64,000 bases of DNA from Mesorhizobium sp. L-2-11. GTDB taxonomy: Bacteria > Pseudomonadota > Alphaproteobacteria > Rhizobiales > Rhizobiaceae. The stretch spans positions 4,232,001-4,296,000 of the forward strand of contig NZ_AP023257.1 in the NCBI RefSeq assembly GCF_016756595.1, written 5' to 3'. The notes under the pieces were generated by a model that saw nothing but the letters and a program-made list of their open reading frames with translations, had not been told where the DNA came from and searched no databases. Position 1 is the stretch's first letter; every line of letters begins with the position of its first letter. Below are positions 35,086 through 43,833 of the stretch, one piece after another. The translations under genes were made by a program, and so were the position numbers.

Positions 35086-35333
35086 ATGTGGACGGCGCCC
35101 TGCCTGCAACGGTTGTCTTGCGTCGTTTTCGATCGTTTGCGTCCATATGTCCGGCCTTTGAGCGCGGTCCGTGCGGCCGCTGGCCAAGGTGGGGTTCGCG
35201 ACGCCCGTTCCAATCATGCCAGCGGTTTCGTTGGCCAATGGATCCCTCGGAGTTTCGCGCGTCACGGATCGATCGATCACGTCCATCTTCCTTCCGTTGC
35301 AAGAGCTTGTGTTCGGTGTTCCTCCGTTGCGGC
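35086..35333 (-). other. Non-coding end of the IS110-type element (candidate guide RNA region)
   Basis: 248 bp lie between the transposase stop and the element edge. In this family one non-coding end encodes a structured RNA that bridges target and donor; in the IS1111 subgroup it lies downstream of the transposase, as here. A frame beginning at 35286 behind GGAAGGAAG exists, but its product runs out of the element into the repeat and looks non-genic. The RNA itself is inferred, not seen. Confidence 0.4.
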
Positions 35334-36458
35334 CTATCCGGGCATGTCAGCGCCGTGCTGAGCCGCGGTCAGGGCTGGCCGCAGGCCACCGCCGCAGGCG
35401 GCGCGAAGCGGCCTTGAGGGCGGCGAGGAGGCGTCAGGCTGCCCGGATGGGCCGCAACGGTACGGCTCGCCGGTGATCATCATCTTCCAGGCCATGCGGG
35501 CGGTCTTGTTGGCGAGCGCCACAGCCGCCAGCTTCGGCGGCTTGCGCGCAATCAACGCCGCCAGCCACGGCGAGGCCTTGGCGCGGCCGCGACGCACCTG
35601 CTGGATGTGGGCCGTCGCGCCCACCACCAGCGCCTGCCGCAGCATCTCGTCGCCGGCCCGCGTGATCACCCCCAGCCGGTTCTTGCCGGCGGTCGAATGG
35701 TTCTTCGGCGTCAGCCCCAGCCACGCCGCGAAGTCGCGTCCCGAGCCGAACGCTGTCGCATCAGTGACCTTGACGCCGAGCAGGCTCGCCACGACCGGCC
35801 CGACGCCGGGCATCGCAGCCAGTCGCTGTCCAGTCTCGTCCTTGCGGTGATGGGCCAACAGCTTCTTGTCGATTGCCGCGTATCGCGCGCACACCGCGCG
35901 GTATTCCTCGCCGAGCGTCTCAAACAGTTCCTTTGCCAGCGCCGGCACCGTCGCGTCGCCGGCAATGCGGGCCAGCAGTGGCTCGATGCGGGCAAGGCCT
36001 TGTGCGGCCACCAGGCCGAATTCGGCTGCGTAGCCGCGGATCGTGTTGGAAAGCTGCGTGCGCCGCCGCACCAGCTGCTCGCGCACCCCAAACAGCATCT
36101 GCGCCGCTTGCTGCTCGCCGCTCTTGACCCCAACAAAGCGTGTCCTGGGCCGGCTCATCGCCTCGCAGGTCGCCTCGGCGTCAGCCGCGTCATGCTTGCC
36201 GCGCCGCACATACGGCTTCACGTGCTGCGCCGCGATCAGCACCACCTCATGACCCAGCCCCGACAGCGTGCGCGCCCAGTAATGCGAGCCGCCGCACGCC
36301 TCCAACCCGATCCTCACTGGCGCAAGCTTGGCGAAGAACGGGACTACCGCCCGCCGTCGCAATTTACGCACCAGCACCGGACGCTCCGCAGCGTCGACAC
36401 CATGCAGCTGAAAAACACTCTTGGACGTATCCATGCCAATACGGATAAGCTGTTCCAC
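35334..36458 (-). CDS. IS110 family transposase (DEDD recombinase)
   Basis: A 374-residue transposase. The N-terminal RuvC-like DEDD domain begins EQLIRIGMDTSKSVFQLHG with the first Asp, then GLEACGGSHYWAR (Glu) and GKHDAADAEA (Asp pair). The C-terminal Transposase_20 domain has LAAMPGVGPVVASLLG and the catalytic serine region around TPKNHSTAGK. I choose GTG at 36458 because AGGGAG precedes it; an ATG at 36536 would lie outside the element. The C-terminal tail after residue 340 is Pro/Ala-rich. Confidence 0.92.
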   Translation of the reverse strand: MEQLIRIGMDTSKSVFQLHGVDAAERPVLVRKLRRRAVVPFFAKLAPVRIGLEACGGSHYWARTLSGLGHEVVLIAAQHVKPYVRRGKHDAADAEATCEAMSRPRTRFVGVKSGEQQAAQMLFGVREQLVRRRTQLSNTIRGYAAEFGLVAAQGLARIEPLLARIAGDATVPALAKELFETLGEEYRAVCARYAAIDKKLLAHHRKDETGQRLAAMPGVGPVVASLLGVKVTDATAFGSGRDFAAWLGLTPKNHSTAGKNRLGVITRAGDEMLRQALVVGATAHIQQVRRGRAKASPWLAALIARKPPKLAAVALANKTARMAWKMMITGEPYRCGPSGQPDASSPPSRPLRAACGGGLRPALTAAQHGADMPG

Positions 36459-36533
36459 GGACGGCTCCCTTGTTTGAGATCTCAACGAACTCATTCTGGC
36501 ACATCCGATGCCGTCGGGCGCCGTCCACCCCAT

Positions 36534-36573
36534 CATGCCGTTACCTCAGAGCGTCACGACGGTGCAGAACCTT
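36534..36573. repeat. Dispersed repeat, right half beside the IS110-type element
   Basis: CATGCCGTTACCTCAGAGCG continues as TCACGACGGTGCAGAACC. It completes the half at 35031-35085. It is followed directly by a CTCCCCC-type palindrome, as at 34040-34070. Confidence 0.7.
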
Positions 36574-36582
36574 TGATGGCAG

Positions 36583-36749
36583 AGCGAGGCGCCCCCCTCT
36601 GGCCTGCTGGCCATCTCCCCCTCAAGGGGGGAGATTGGCTGTCGCGACCACTTTCGCCAATCCTCAACGTTGCAGAAAAAGCGCTGCAGGCAAAGCTGCC
36701 AATCTCCCCCCTTGAGGGGGAGAGGCACGGCAGGGCAGAGGGGGGTCGG
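36583..36749. repeat. Palindromic intergenic repeat (CTCCCCC-type), copy D
   Basis: The left arm AGCGAGGCGCCCCCCTCTGG and inner CATCTCCCCCTCAAGGGGGG face the right arm CCCCCCTTGAGGGGGAG and GGCAGAGGGGGGT. It occupies most of the 416-bp gap 36459-36874, together with a half copy at 36807. Confidence 0.8.
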
Positions 36750-36806
36750 CTCGACTGGGCGCGGCCTTCTCTCTTGCGACGGTGGAGTTGGTGCTCGACC
36801 CGCGGC

Positions 36807-36862
36807 GACCCCCCTCTGGCCTGCCGGCCATCTCCCTCCTCAAGGGGGGAGATCAGCAGCTT
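36807..36862. repeat. Half copy of the CTCCCCC-type palindrome
   Basis: It reads GACCCCCCTCTGGCCTGCCG, then GCCATCTCCCTCCTCAAGGG. Only one arm is present. It ends just 13 bp before the stop codon of the ribokinase-like gene. Confidence 0.6.
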
Positions 36863-36874
36863 CAGCCTCGGCAC

Positions 36875-37816
36875 TCACCCCCTGGCGAGCAGCGCCTCGA
36901 CCTCTTGCAGCGTCGGCATCGACGGCGCCGTGCCCGGTCGCGTCACCGAGATGCCGGCGACGGCGCAGGCGAAGCGGACTGCCTGCAGCGGTTCCACGCC
37001 TCTCGCAAGTGCTGCTGCCAGGCCGCCGTTGAAGGCGTCGCCGGCGCCGGTGGTCTCGACCACAGGGCCGGCATTGATCGCGCCGACATGGTCGGAGCGG
37101 CTGGCCGTGTGCAATAGCGCGCCCTGTTCGCCGAGCGTCACGATAACCGCGCCGGCGCCCTTTCCAAGCAAACGATCGGCGGCGCGGCGGGCCTCGTCGA
37201 TGGACGACACCTTGATGCCGGTCAGTTCCTCGGCCTCGGTCTCGTTGGGCGTGACATAGTCGCAGAGCGTGTAGATGCGCTCGGGCAGGCTTGCCGCCGG
37301 CGCCGGGTTGAGGATGGTCGTCACCCCTGCCCCGCGCGCGATCTCAAGCGCTCGCATCGCCGCCTCGATCGGCTGCTCGAGCTGGGTGACGAAGACGCCG
37401 GCCGAGCGGATCAGGCCGGCGTTGGCCTCGATGTCATCGGGGGAAATCAGCATGGCCGCACCCGGGCTGACGATGATGGCGTTGTTGCCGCTCATCTCCT
37501 CGACGAAGATATAGGCCGCGCCGGTATAACTCTGCGGCGTGTCGATGACGGCGCTCTTCACTCCGGCCTGCATCCAGGTCTGCCTGGCCATATCGGCAAA
37601 GGGATCGACGCCAAGACGCGTCAGGAAAGTGATGTCGGCGCCGAGACGGCCGGCCGCAACCGCCTGGTTGGAGCCCTTGCCGCCCGGGCCGAGGGTGAAG
37701 GATGTGCCAAGGAGCGTCTCACCCATGCGCGGCTGGCGGGCGGCGCGGTAGGCGGTGTCGGCGACGAAGACGCCCAATATGACGACAGGCTTGATGACCA
37801 CAGGCGTGCTTGGCAT
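36875..37816 (-). CDS. PfkB-family carbohydrate kinase (ribokinase-like)
   Basis: Cytosolic sugar kinase of 313 residues. The N-terminal motif is VVILGVFVADTAYRA, the PfkB signature 1 region LGPGGKGSNQAVAAGRLGA near residue 45, and the ATP/anion-hole motif VVETTGAGDAFNGGLAAAL with catalytic Asp near residue 260. The N-terminal VFVAD replaces the ribokinase consensus INxD, so the sugar may not be ribose. It is encoded 4 bp after the FucU/RbsD-like gene in the same operon as the ABC ATPase, next to a sugar ABC importer. Confidence 0.9.
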   Translation of the reverse strand: MPSTPVVIKPVVILGVFVADTAYRAARQPRMGETLLGTSFTLGPGGKGSNQAVAAGRLGADITFLTRLGVDPFADMARQTWMQAGVKSAVIDTPQSYTGAAYIFVEEMSGNNAIIVSPGAAMLISPDDIEANAGLIRSAGVFVTQLEQPIEAAMRALEIARGAGVTTILNPAPAASLPERIYTLCDYVTPNETEAEELTGIKVSSIDEARRAADRLLGKGAGAVIVTLGEQGALLHTASRSDHVGAINAGPVVETTGAGDAFNGGLAAALARGVEPLQAVRFACAVAGISVTRPGTAPSMPTLQEVEALLARG

Positions 37817-37820
37817 CCCG

Positions 37821-38273
37821 CTACTCCGCGTCCGGCGGCACGACGCCCTTGCGGAAGGCAAAACAGCCATAGAAGCGGCGCTCGCCGGTCTGGATGACGC
37901 AATAGGCCTTTTTGGCACGTTCGTAGAAGGCGTAGCGCTCGACCGAGATCATCGGCCAGGCCTTGCCCTCCGCCGCATCGATCTCGCTTTGCACTTCTTG
38001 CTGCACGGCGGGGATCTCGTCCGGCTTGCCGACGACCTCCATGCGCGCGGCGGCATCATCGACGAAAGTGTCCAGCGGATAGAGCGACAGCACCGCCTTG
38101 ACCACGTCAGCCGCCGGCGCATCGATGCGCAGCAGCCGGCCGAGCACGGTCTGGCGGGCGACCGAATCGGCGGGGAAGTTGGTGTCGGCGATGATCAAAT
38201 CGTCGCCATGACCCATCGCCCGCAGCGCCTGGAGCACGTCGGCATTGAGCAGCGGATTGATCCCTTTGAGCAT
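37821..38273 (-). CDS. RbsD/FucU family sugar mutarotase
   Basis: A 150-residue protein of the FucU/RbsD fold, which interconverts anomers of L-fucose or ribose. It begins LKGINPLLNADVLQALRAMGHGDDLIIADTNFPA, the family hallmark with the catalytic His and Asp, and ends with YGCFAFRKGVV containing the conserved Tyr. GGGAGGGA precedes the ATG at 38273. The gene order with a PfkB kinase suggests a pentose or deoxyhexose substrate, closer to FucU than RbsD. Confidence 0.9.
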   Translation of the reverse strand: MLKGINPLLNADVLQALRAMGHGDDLIIADTNFPADSVARQTVLGRLLRIDAPAADVVKAVLSLYPLDTFVDDAAARMEVVGKPDEIPAVQQEVQSEIDAAEGKAWPMISVERYAFYERAKKAYCVIQTGERRFYGCFAFRKGVVPPDAE

Positions 38274-38313
38274 AGTTCCCTCCCGAACGGGCTTTTTTGA
38301 TGCCAAGCCTGGC

Positions 38314-38355
38314 GCATGATCCCGAAGCGTTGTCGGTTTTCGGACAAGATCATGC
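38314..38355. repeat. Short palindromic repeat with GCATGATC ends
   Basis: Perfectly inverted ends GCATGATC / GATCATGC enclose CCGAAGCGTTGTCGGTTTTCGG, the palindrome class common in rhizobial intergenic DNA. It lies between the ABC ATPase stop and the FucU-like start. Confidence 0.7.
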
Positions 38356-38370
38356 CCAATTCAAAGTGTT

Positions 38371-39429
<1,059 letters not shown>

Positions 39430-39515
39430 TGGCCCCCCTTTCGTTGCGGTGAAGCTAAACAACGCAAACAGCGAGGGCAAGTCAGTCTTTTATAGATAAA
39501 AAACCCCATTCTCGT

Positions 39516-39544
39516 TTGACACGGCACCTGGTTGTGAGAATAGT
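39516..39544 (+). promoter_or_regulatory. Predicted promoter for the sugar ABC binding-protein operon
   Basis: TTGACA at 39516 and AATAGT at 39539 are separated by 17 bp. It points to the binding-protein gene and leaves a leader of about 200 nt. The minus-strand promoter for the ATPase operon must lie in the same 329-bp region, but I cannot place it. Confidence 0.5.
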
Positions 39545-39691
39545 GAAAGGGCTGGAGTTTTGACCCTGTTCCGGGCGCGCCGGCACGCTGGTCCGGACCA
39601 CGGAAATCGAAGCGTCGCGGGAGGAAAACTTGAGGAGCCGCTGTTGTTGGGGAACACGTCCAGCGCTCCAAACACCCGAACAATCACCGTT

Positions 39692-39713
39692 GAGAATCTC
39701 CGTTGAGATTCTC
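39692..39713. promoter_or_regulatory. Perfect inverted repeat upstream of the sugar-binding protein gene
   Basis: GAGAATCTC, spacer CGTT, GAGATTCTC: a perfect 9-bp dyad 45 bp before the start codon, inside the predicted leader. It could be a regulator operator or an mRNA hairpin. Two further GATTCTGG direct repeats follow (near 39723 and 39739). Confidence 0.5.
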
Positions 39714-39758
39714 GATCATCACGAGATTCTGGCACCATAAGATTCTGGGAGGAACGAA

Positions 39759-41423
39759 ATGAAAGTCAGCCTTTACAATCAACTTGTCAGTGCGGGAGCC
39801 ACGCGCCGCGACGTCCTCAAGGGCGCAGCCAGCATGGCCGCGATCGCAGCGGCATCCGGCGCCGGGCTTGGCGCGCTGACGCGCCCGGCTTCCGCCGCAA
39901 GCGAACTGCGCGCGCAGATCCTGCAGATCCCCGGCGTCGGCAAGGGCCAGCCGACCGATGCCGACTTCCAGCAGGTCGGCGAGCTTTGCATGGAGGCGAC
40001 CAAGGCCAACGTCAAGGAAGGCGAATTCGCCGGCGTCCAGCTCACCTTCATGGGGCTCAACAACCAGAACCTGCACAATGTGCTGTTTCGCGGCTTCCTG
40101 AAGCCGTGGGAGACCTATACCGGCGCCAAGATCAACTGGATCGACCTGGCGCAGGCGGACTACAATGCCCGCCTGCAGCAGTCGATCGCCACCGGCACCG
40201 TCGATTTCGACATCATCGAGATGGGCGCGCCGTTCGAAGGCGACGTCTGCGGCAAGGGCCTGACTTCCGAAATGCCGGACTGGGTCAAGGACCAGATCGA
40301 CATGAAGGACGTCGTCGCCTACCTGCAGCCGCCGGTCGGCACCTGGGACGGCAAGCAGTACCGGGTGACCGTCGACGGCGACGCGCACAACTTCAACTAC
40401 CGCACCGACGTGTTTGCCGATGCCGACCTCGCCAAGGCATGGAAGGACAGCGGCGGTGGCGGTGAATGGGGCGTGCCGAAGACCTGGCAGCAGGTGCAGG
40501 CGGTAACAAAATTCCTCAAGGGCAAGCAGTTCCAGGGCCAGGACGTCTTCGGCTATCTCGATGCGCCCAAGGCCTGGGGCGGCTTCGGCTTCTACTTCCT
40601 CGGCAGCCGCGCCAGCGCCTATGCCAAGCATCCCGACGACAAGGCCTGGCTGTTCGATGCCGATACGATGAAGCCGCGCATCAACAATCCAGCCTGGGTG
40701 CGGGCCATCCAGGACGTGATCGACGCACTGCCTTCCGAGCCTGCCGACCAGATCAACGCCGACCCGAACACCACCGCCTTCCAGCAGTTCCTGGCCGGCA
40801 CCGGTTCGATGGTCACCTGGTGGGGCGACGTCGGCTCCAACGTCAAGACCAACGACAGCTCTGTCGTCGGCGACGTCACCGGCTTCTCGATCCTGCCGGG
40901 CTCGGATGACGTCTACAATTCCAAGACCGGCCAGTGGGACAAACTGGCCAGCGGCCCGAACCATGCGCCGAACTGCGCCTATCTCGGCTGGGGCGTCTAT
41001 GTCATGGCTCGTGTCGACAGCGACGAAAAGAAGAAGAAGGCGGCCTGGTCTGCCGCCGCCCATCTCGGCGGCAAGGACCTGTCGCTCTGGTGCGCGGCGT
41101 ATCCGTCCGGCTTCCAGCCTTACCGCAACTCGCATTTCAACATTCCGGAATGGGTGGCGGCCGGTTACGACGAGGCGTTCATCACCTCGTATCTGAAGTC
41201 GGAGGCCGACAGCTACAACCATCCGAACGCCGCGATCGAGCCGCGCATCCCCGGCATCTTCCAATATTACAGCGCCGCCGAGGACATCCTGGCCAACACA
41301 TTTGCCGGCAAGATGACGGCGCAGGAAGGCGCCGACGCCATTGCGGCCGCCTGGGAGAAGCTGACCGACCAGATCGGCCGCGAAAACCAGGTCAAGCTCT
41401 ACAAGGGCTCGCTCGGCATGTAG
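39759..41423 (+). CDS. Sugar ABC transporter substrate-binding protein with Tat-type signal
   Basis: A 554-residue extracellular solute-binding protein. The N-terminus carries a twin-arginine motif (ATRRDVLKGAA) followed by an alanine-rich hydrophobic segment and a cleavage-like site at RPASAAS. The mature part contains FRGFLKPWETYTGAKINWID and repeated aromatic residues typical of sugar-binding family 1. At 554 residues it is longer than most CUT1 receptors (about 400-450). It is the first gene of the plus-strand operon. The sugar is not deducible. Confidence 0.88.
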   Translation: MKVSLYNQLVSAGATRRDVLKGAASMAAIAAASGAGLGALTRPASAASELRAQILQIPGVGKGQPTDADFQQVGELCMEATKANVKEGEFAGVQLTFMGLNNQNLHNVLFRGFLKPWETYTGAKINWIDLAQADYNARLQQSIATGTVDFDIIEMGAPFEGDVCGKGLTSEMPDWVKDQIDMKDVVAYLQPPVGTWDGKQYRVTVDGDAHNFNYRTDVFADADLAKAWKDSGGGGEWGVPKTWQQVQAVTKFLKGKQFQGQDVFGYLDAPKAWGGFGFYFLGSRASAYAKHPDDKAWLFDADTMKPRINNPAWVRAIQDVIDALPSEPADQINADPNTTAFQQFLAGTGSMVTWWGDVGSNVKTNDSSVVGDVTGFSILPGSDDVYNSKTGQWDKLASGPNHAPNCAYLGWGVYVMARVDSDEKKKKAAWSAAAHLGGKDLSLWCAAYPSGFQPYRNSHFNIPEWVAAGYDEAFITSYLKSEADSYNHPNAAIEPRIPGIFQYYSAAEDILANTFAGKMTAQEGADAIAAAWEKLTDQIGRENQVKLYKGSLGM

Positions 41424-41470
41424 GCTGAGATTTTGGGAACCGTGGTCCGGCGATGCAAGCCGCCGGACTT

Positions 41471-41526
41471 CAGTTTGACCGGCTGGCCGGTCATAGCACA
41501 GTTTGACCGGCTAGCCGGTCATAGCA
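41471..41526. repeat. Two tandem 28-bp palindromic units between binding-protein and permease genes
   Basis: Two adjacent 28-bp copies beginning CAGTTTGACCGGCT differ at one base. The second contains the perfect 18-bp palindrome TGACCGGCTAGCCGGTCA; the first has one mismatched centre. They lie 48 bp after the binding-protein stop and 25 bp before the permease start. Confidence 0.85.
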
Positions 41527-41550
41527 GCCTTCAGTGAACGGACGAGACGC

Positions 41551-42672
41551 GTGGCTGACCAGACCTTGCCCACCAGTGCGTGGCCGGCAAACGCCGCTCC
41601 AGCCGATCTGATATCGCCGGGCCGCAAGCGGCTCGGCCGGGCGTTGATGGCCGCAGCGACGCTCGGCCTGCTGGCCGTGATCGCAGTCCAGATCCTTTAC
41701 AAAACAGAGGTCGACACCATCGGCTTCGAGACCTGGCGGCCGGTCGTCTATGCCTATGTGCTGTGGGGTATAGCGCTCGGCATCGGCCAGGTGTTGACGC
41801 GTGGCGAAGACGGCCAGCGCGCGCTGTTCCTGCTGCCGGCGCTGCTGTTCACCATCGCCATGGTGATCTTCCCGACGCTGTTCGGCTTCTACATTGCGCT
41901 GACCGACTGGAACCTCAGTTCCTTCTCCGGCCGCAAGTTCAACGGGCTCGACAATTTCTGGCAGATGCTGGCCGATCCCTATTACCGCAACGCGCTGTTC
42001 AACATGGTGCTCTATGTGCTGGCGGTGCTGGTCGAATATGTCATCGCCTTTGGCCTCGCTTTGCTGCTCAACGCGCAAATCCGCGCGCGCAAATTCTTCC
42101 GCGTCGTCTTCCTGATGCCGTTGATGCTGTCGCCGGTCGCGGTGTCGTGGATGATCGGCAAGTCGCTGATGGAATACCGCTTCGGGCCGGCCGCGGCGCT
42201 GGCGCGCCAGCTCGGCTGGGAAAACCCCGCCTTCTTCTCAAACCCGATCACCGCCCGCATCTCGATCATGGTGCTGGATGCCTGGACGTTCATCCCGTTC
42301 ATGATGATCATGCTGCTCGCCGGCCTTCAGGCGATGTCGCGCGAGGTGCTTGAGGCGGCCAGGGTCGACGGCGCCAATGCCTGGCAGACATTCTGGCAGG
42401 TCACCTTCCCGCTGATGCTGCCGGTATCGGTGACGGCGATCATCCTGCGCATCATCTTCAAGCTGAAGCTTGCCGACATCATCATCACCGTCACCTCGGG
42501 CGGCCCGGGCGGCGCGACCGATTCCGTGTCGAGCTTCATCTACCGCGAGTATCGCGACCGTTCGAATGTCGGCTACGGCACCATGCTGGCGATGGCCTAC
42601 CTGATCATCATCATCGTGTTCGTGACGTGGCTGTTGAAATTCGCCAACCGCTTCGTGCGCAACGTCAATTGA
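41551..42672 (+). CDS. Sugar ABC transporter permease (MalF/UgpA type)
   Basis: Inner-membrane subunit of 373 residues. It has an N-terminal pair of extra helices (about residues 33-50 and 68-90) followed by the six-helix transport core. The EAA loop is EVLEAARVDGANAWQTFWQVTFPLMLP. The start is GTG at 41551. It sits between the binding protein and the second permease in a consecutive operon. Confidence 0.92.
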   Translation: MADQTLPTSAWPANAAPADLISPGRKRLGRALMAAATLGLLAVIAVQILYKTEVDTIGFETWRPVVYAYVLWGIALGIGQVLTRGEDGQRALFLLPALLFTIAMVIFPTLFGFYIALTDWNLSSFSGRKFNGLDNFWQMLADPYYRNALFNMVLYVLAVLVEYVIAFGLALLLNAQIRARKFFRVVFLMPLMLSPVAVSWMIGKSLMEYRFGPAAALARQLGWENPAFFSNPITARISIMVLDAWTFIPFMMIMLLAGLQAMSREVLEAARVDGANAWQTFWQVTFPLMLPVSVTAIILRIIFKLKLADIIITVTSGGPGGATDSVSSFIYREYRDRSNVGYGTMLAMAYLIIIIVFVTWLLKFANRFVRNVN

Positions 42673-42683
42673 CAGGCGGCCAG

Positions 42684-43601
42684 ATGAGCGTCCAGACCAC
42701 CGATTATGCCGCTTCCGAAATCCGCTCGCCGGCGAGCTTTTTCGCCAACCGCGTCTTCATCTATGGCGCGCTGGTGTTCTGGGCCTTCATCTGCCTGTTC
42801 CCGATCTACTGGACGATAACAACCTCGTTCAAGACCGCCGTCGACGTCACCCAGGGCCATCTCATCCCGTTCGTCGACTTCCGGCCGGACTGGAAGGGCT
42901 GGCGCTCGCTCGGCCTGTCGCCGGATGCGATCTTCCGAACCTCGACGGTGCGCGACGAGTTCATCAAGCGCTTCATGAATTCGGTCATCACCTCGGTCGG
43001 CGCATCGAGCCTGGCCATCGTCATCGGCAGCCTCGCCGCCTACGGCCTCACCCGCTTCCGCTATCACTTCGCCTGGTTCAAGAACGAGGACATCTCCTTC
43101 TTCTTCCTGTCGCAACTGATCCTGCCGCCGGTGGTGCTCGCCCTGCCCTTTCTCGTGCTGTACCGGGAAGTCGGCATGCTCGACACGCGCATCGGGCTGA
43201 TCCTGCTCTACACGCTGATGGTGCTGCCGATCGTCATCTGGATCATGCGCGACCAGTTCAACTCGATCCCGGTCGAACTGGAGGAAGCAGCCCTCGTCGA
43301 CGGCCTGTCGATCTGGGGCGCCTTCTTCCGCATCGTCATGCCGATCGCGCTGCCGGGCATGGTCGCGGCCTTCATCCTGGCGATGGTGCTGTGCTGGAAC
43401 GAGTATTTTTTCGCCGCACTCTTGACCTCGACCGACGCCAAGACGATTCCCGTCATGGTGGCGAGCCAGACCGGCTCGCAGGGCATCAACTGGTGGTCGA
43501 TGGCCGCACTCGCCACCGCCGCAATAACGCCGCTCGCCGTCATCGGCATCGCGCTGGAGCGCTATCTGATCATGGGCATGACCGCCGGCGCGGTGAAGTA
43601 A
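42684..43601 (+). CDS. Sugar ABC transporter permease (MalG/UgpE type)
   Basis: Second membrane subunit of 305 residues. It starts with a short cytoplasmic segment and helix 1 at about residues 25-45. The EAA loop is ELEEAALVDGLSIWGAFFRIVMPIALP, and the C-terminus ends in LIMGMTAGAVK, normal for the family. The ATG at 42684 lies 11 bases after the preceding stop. It is the last transporter gene before the IS30/IS630 insertions. Confidence 0.92.
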   Translation: MSVQTTDYAASEIRSPASFFANRVFIYGALVFWAFICLFPIYWTITTSFKTAVDVTQGHLIPFVDFRPDWKGWRSLGLSPDAIFRTSTVRDEFIKRFMNSVITSVGASSLAIVIGSLAAYGLTRFRYHFAWFKNEDISFFFLSQLILPPVVLALPFLVLYREVGMLDTRIGLILLYTLMVLPIVIWIMRDQFNSIPVELEEAALVDGLSIWGAFFRIVMPIALPGMVAAFILAMVLCWNEYFFAALLTSTDAKTIPVMVASQTGSQGINWWSMAALATAAITPLAVIGIALERYLIMGMTAGAVK

Positions 43602-43620
43602 GCGGTTGCTGTCAAGCTGG

Positions 43621-43784
43621 AGGGGCACCCCCCTCTGTCCTGCCGGACATCTCCCCCTCAAGGGGGGAGATTGGATGTCGCATTGGCTTTCGACAATCTC
43701 CAACGGTTTTAGGCAGTCGGGACGCGGAAGCTGCCAATCTCCCCCCAAGTGGGGGAGATGTCCGGCAGGACAGAGGGGGGCGCG
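43621..43784. repeat. Palindromic intergenic repeat (CTCCCCC-type), copy F
   Basis: Left arm CCCCCCTCTGTCCTGCCGGA, CATCTCCCCCTCAAGGGGGG; right arm CCCCCCAAGTGGGGGAGATG, TCCGGCAGGACAGAGGGGGG. It lies directly after the permease operon. Confidence 0.85.
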
Positions 43785-43833
43785 AAGGATCGCTACGGCT
43801 TTCATCCTGCACCACTGCAACGCCCGAATAGAG

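Larger units (their letters stand above)
35086..36536 (-). mobile_element. IS110/IS1111-type insertion sequence inserted in a dispersed repeat
   Basis: Boundaries come from comparing the interrupted repeat with the intact copy at 33990: removal of about 1,448 bp rejoins GGGATCCAT to GCCGTTACCTCAG with the same spacing. The element has a single DEDD transposase gene, about 75 bp of 5' and 250 bp of 3' non-coding DNA, no obvious terminal inverted repeats and no clear target duplication. All of these fit this family. A few bases of uncertainty remain at the CAT core. Confidence 0.75.

Noticed and set aside
35008..35286. Minus-strand 92-codon frame behind a good GGAAGGAAG site
   Set aside because: It crosses the IS110-type element boundary into a dispersed repeat, has no recognisable domain, and lies in the region expected to be non-coding in this IS family.
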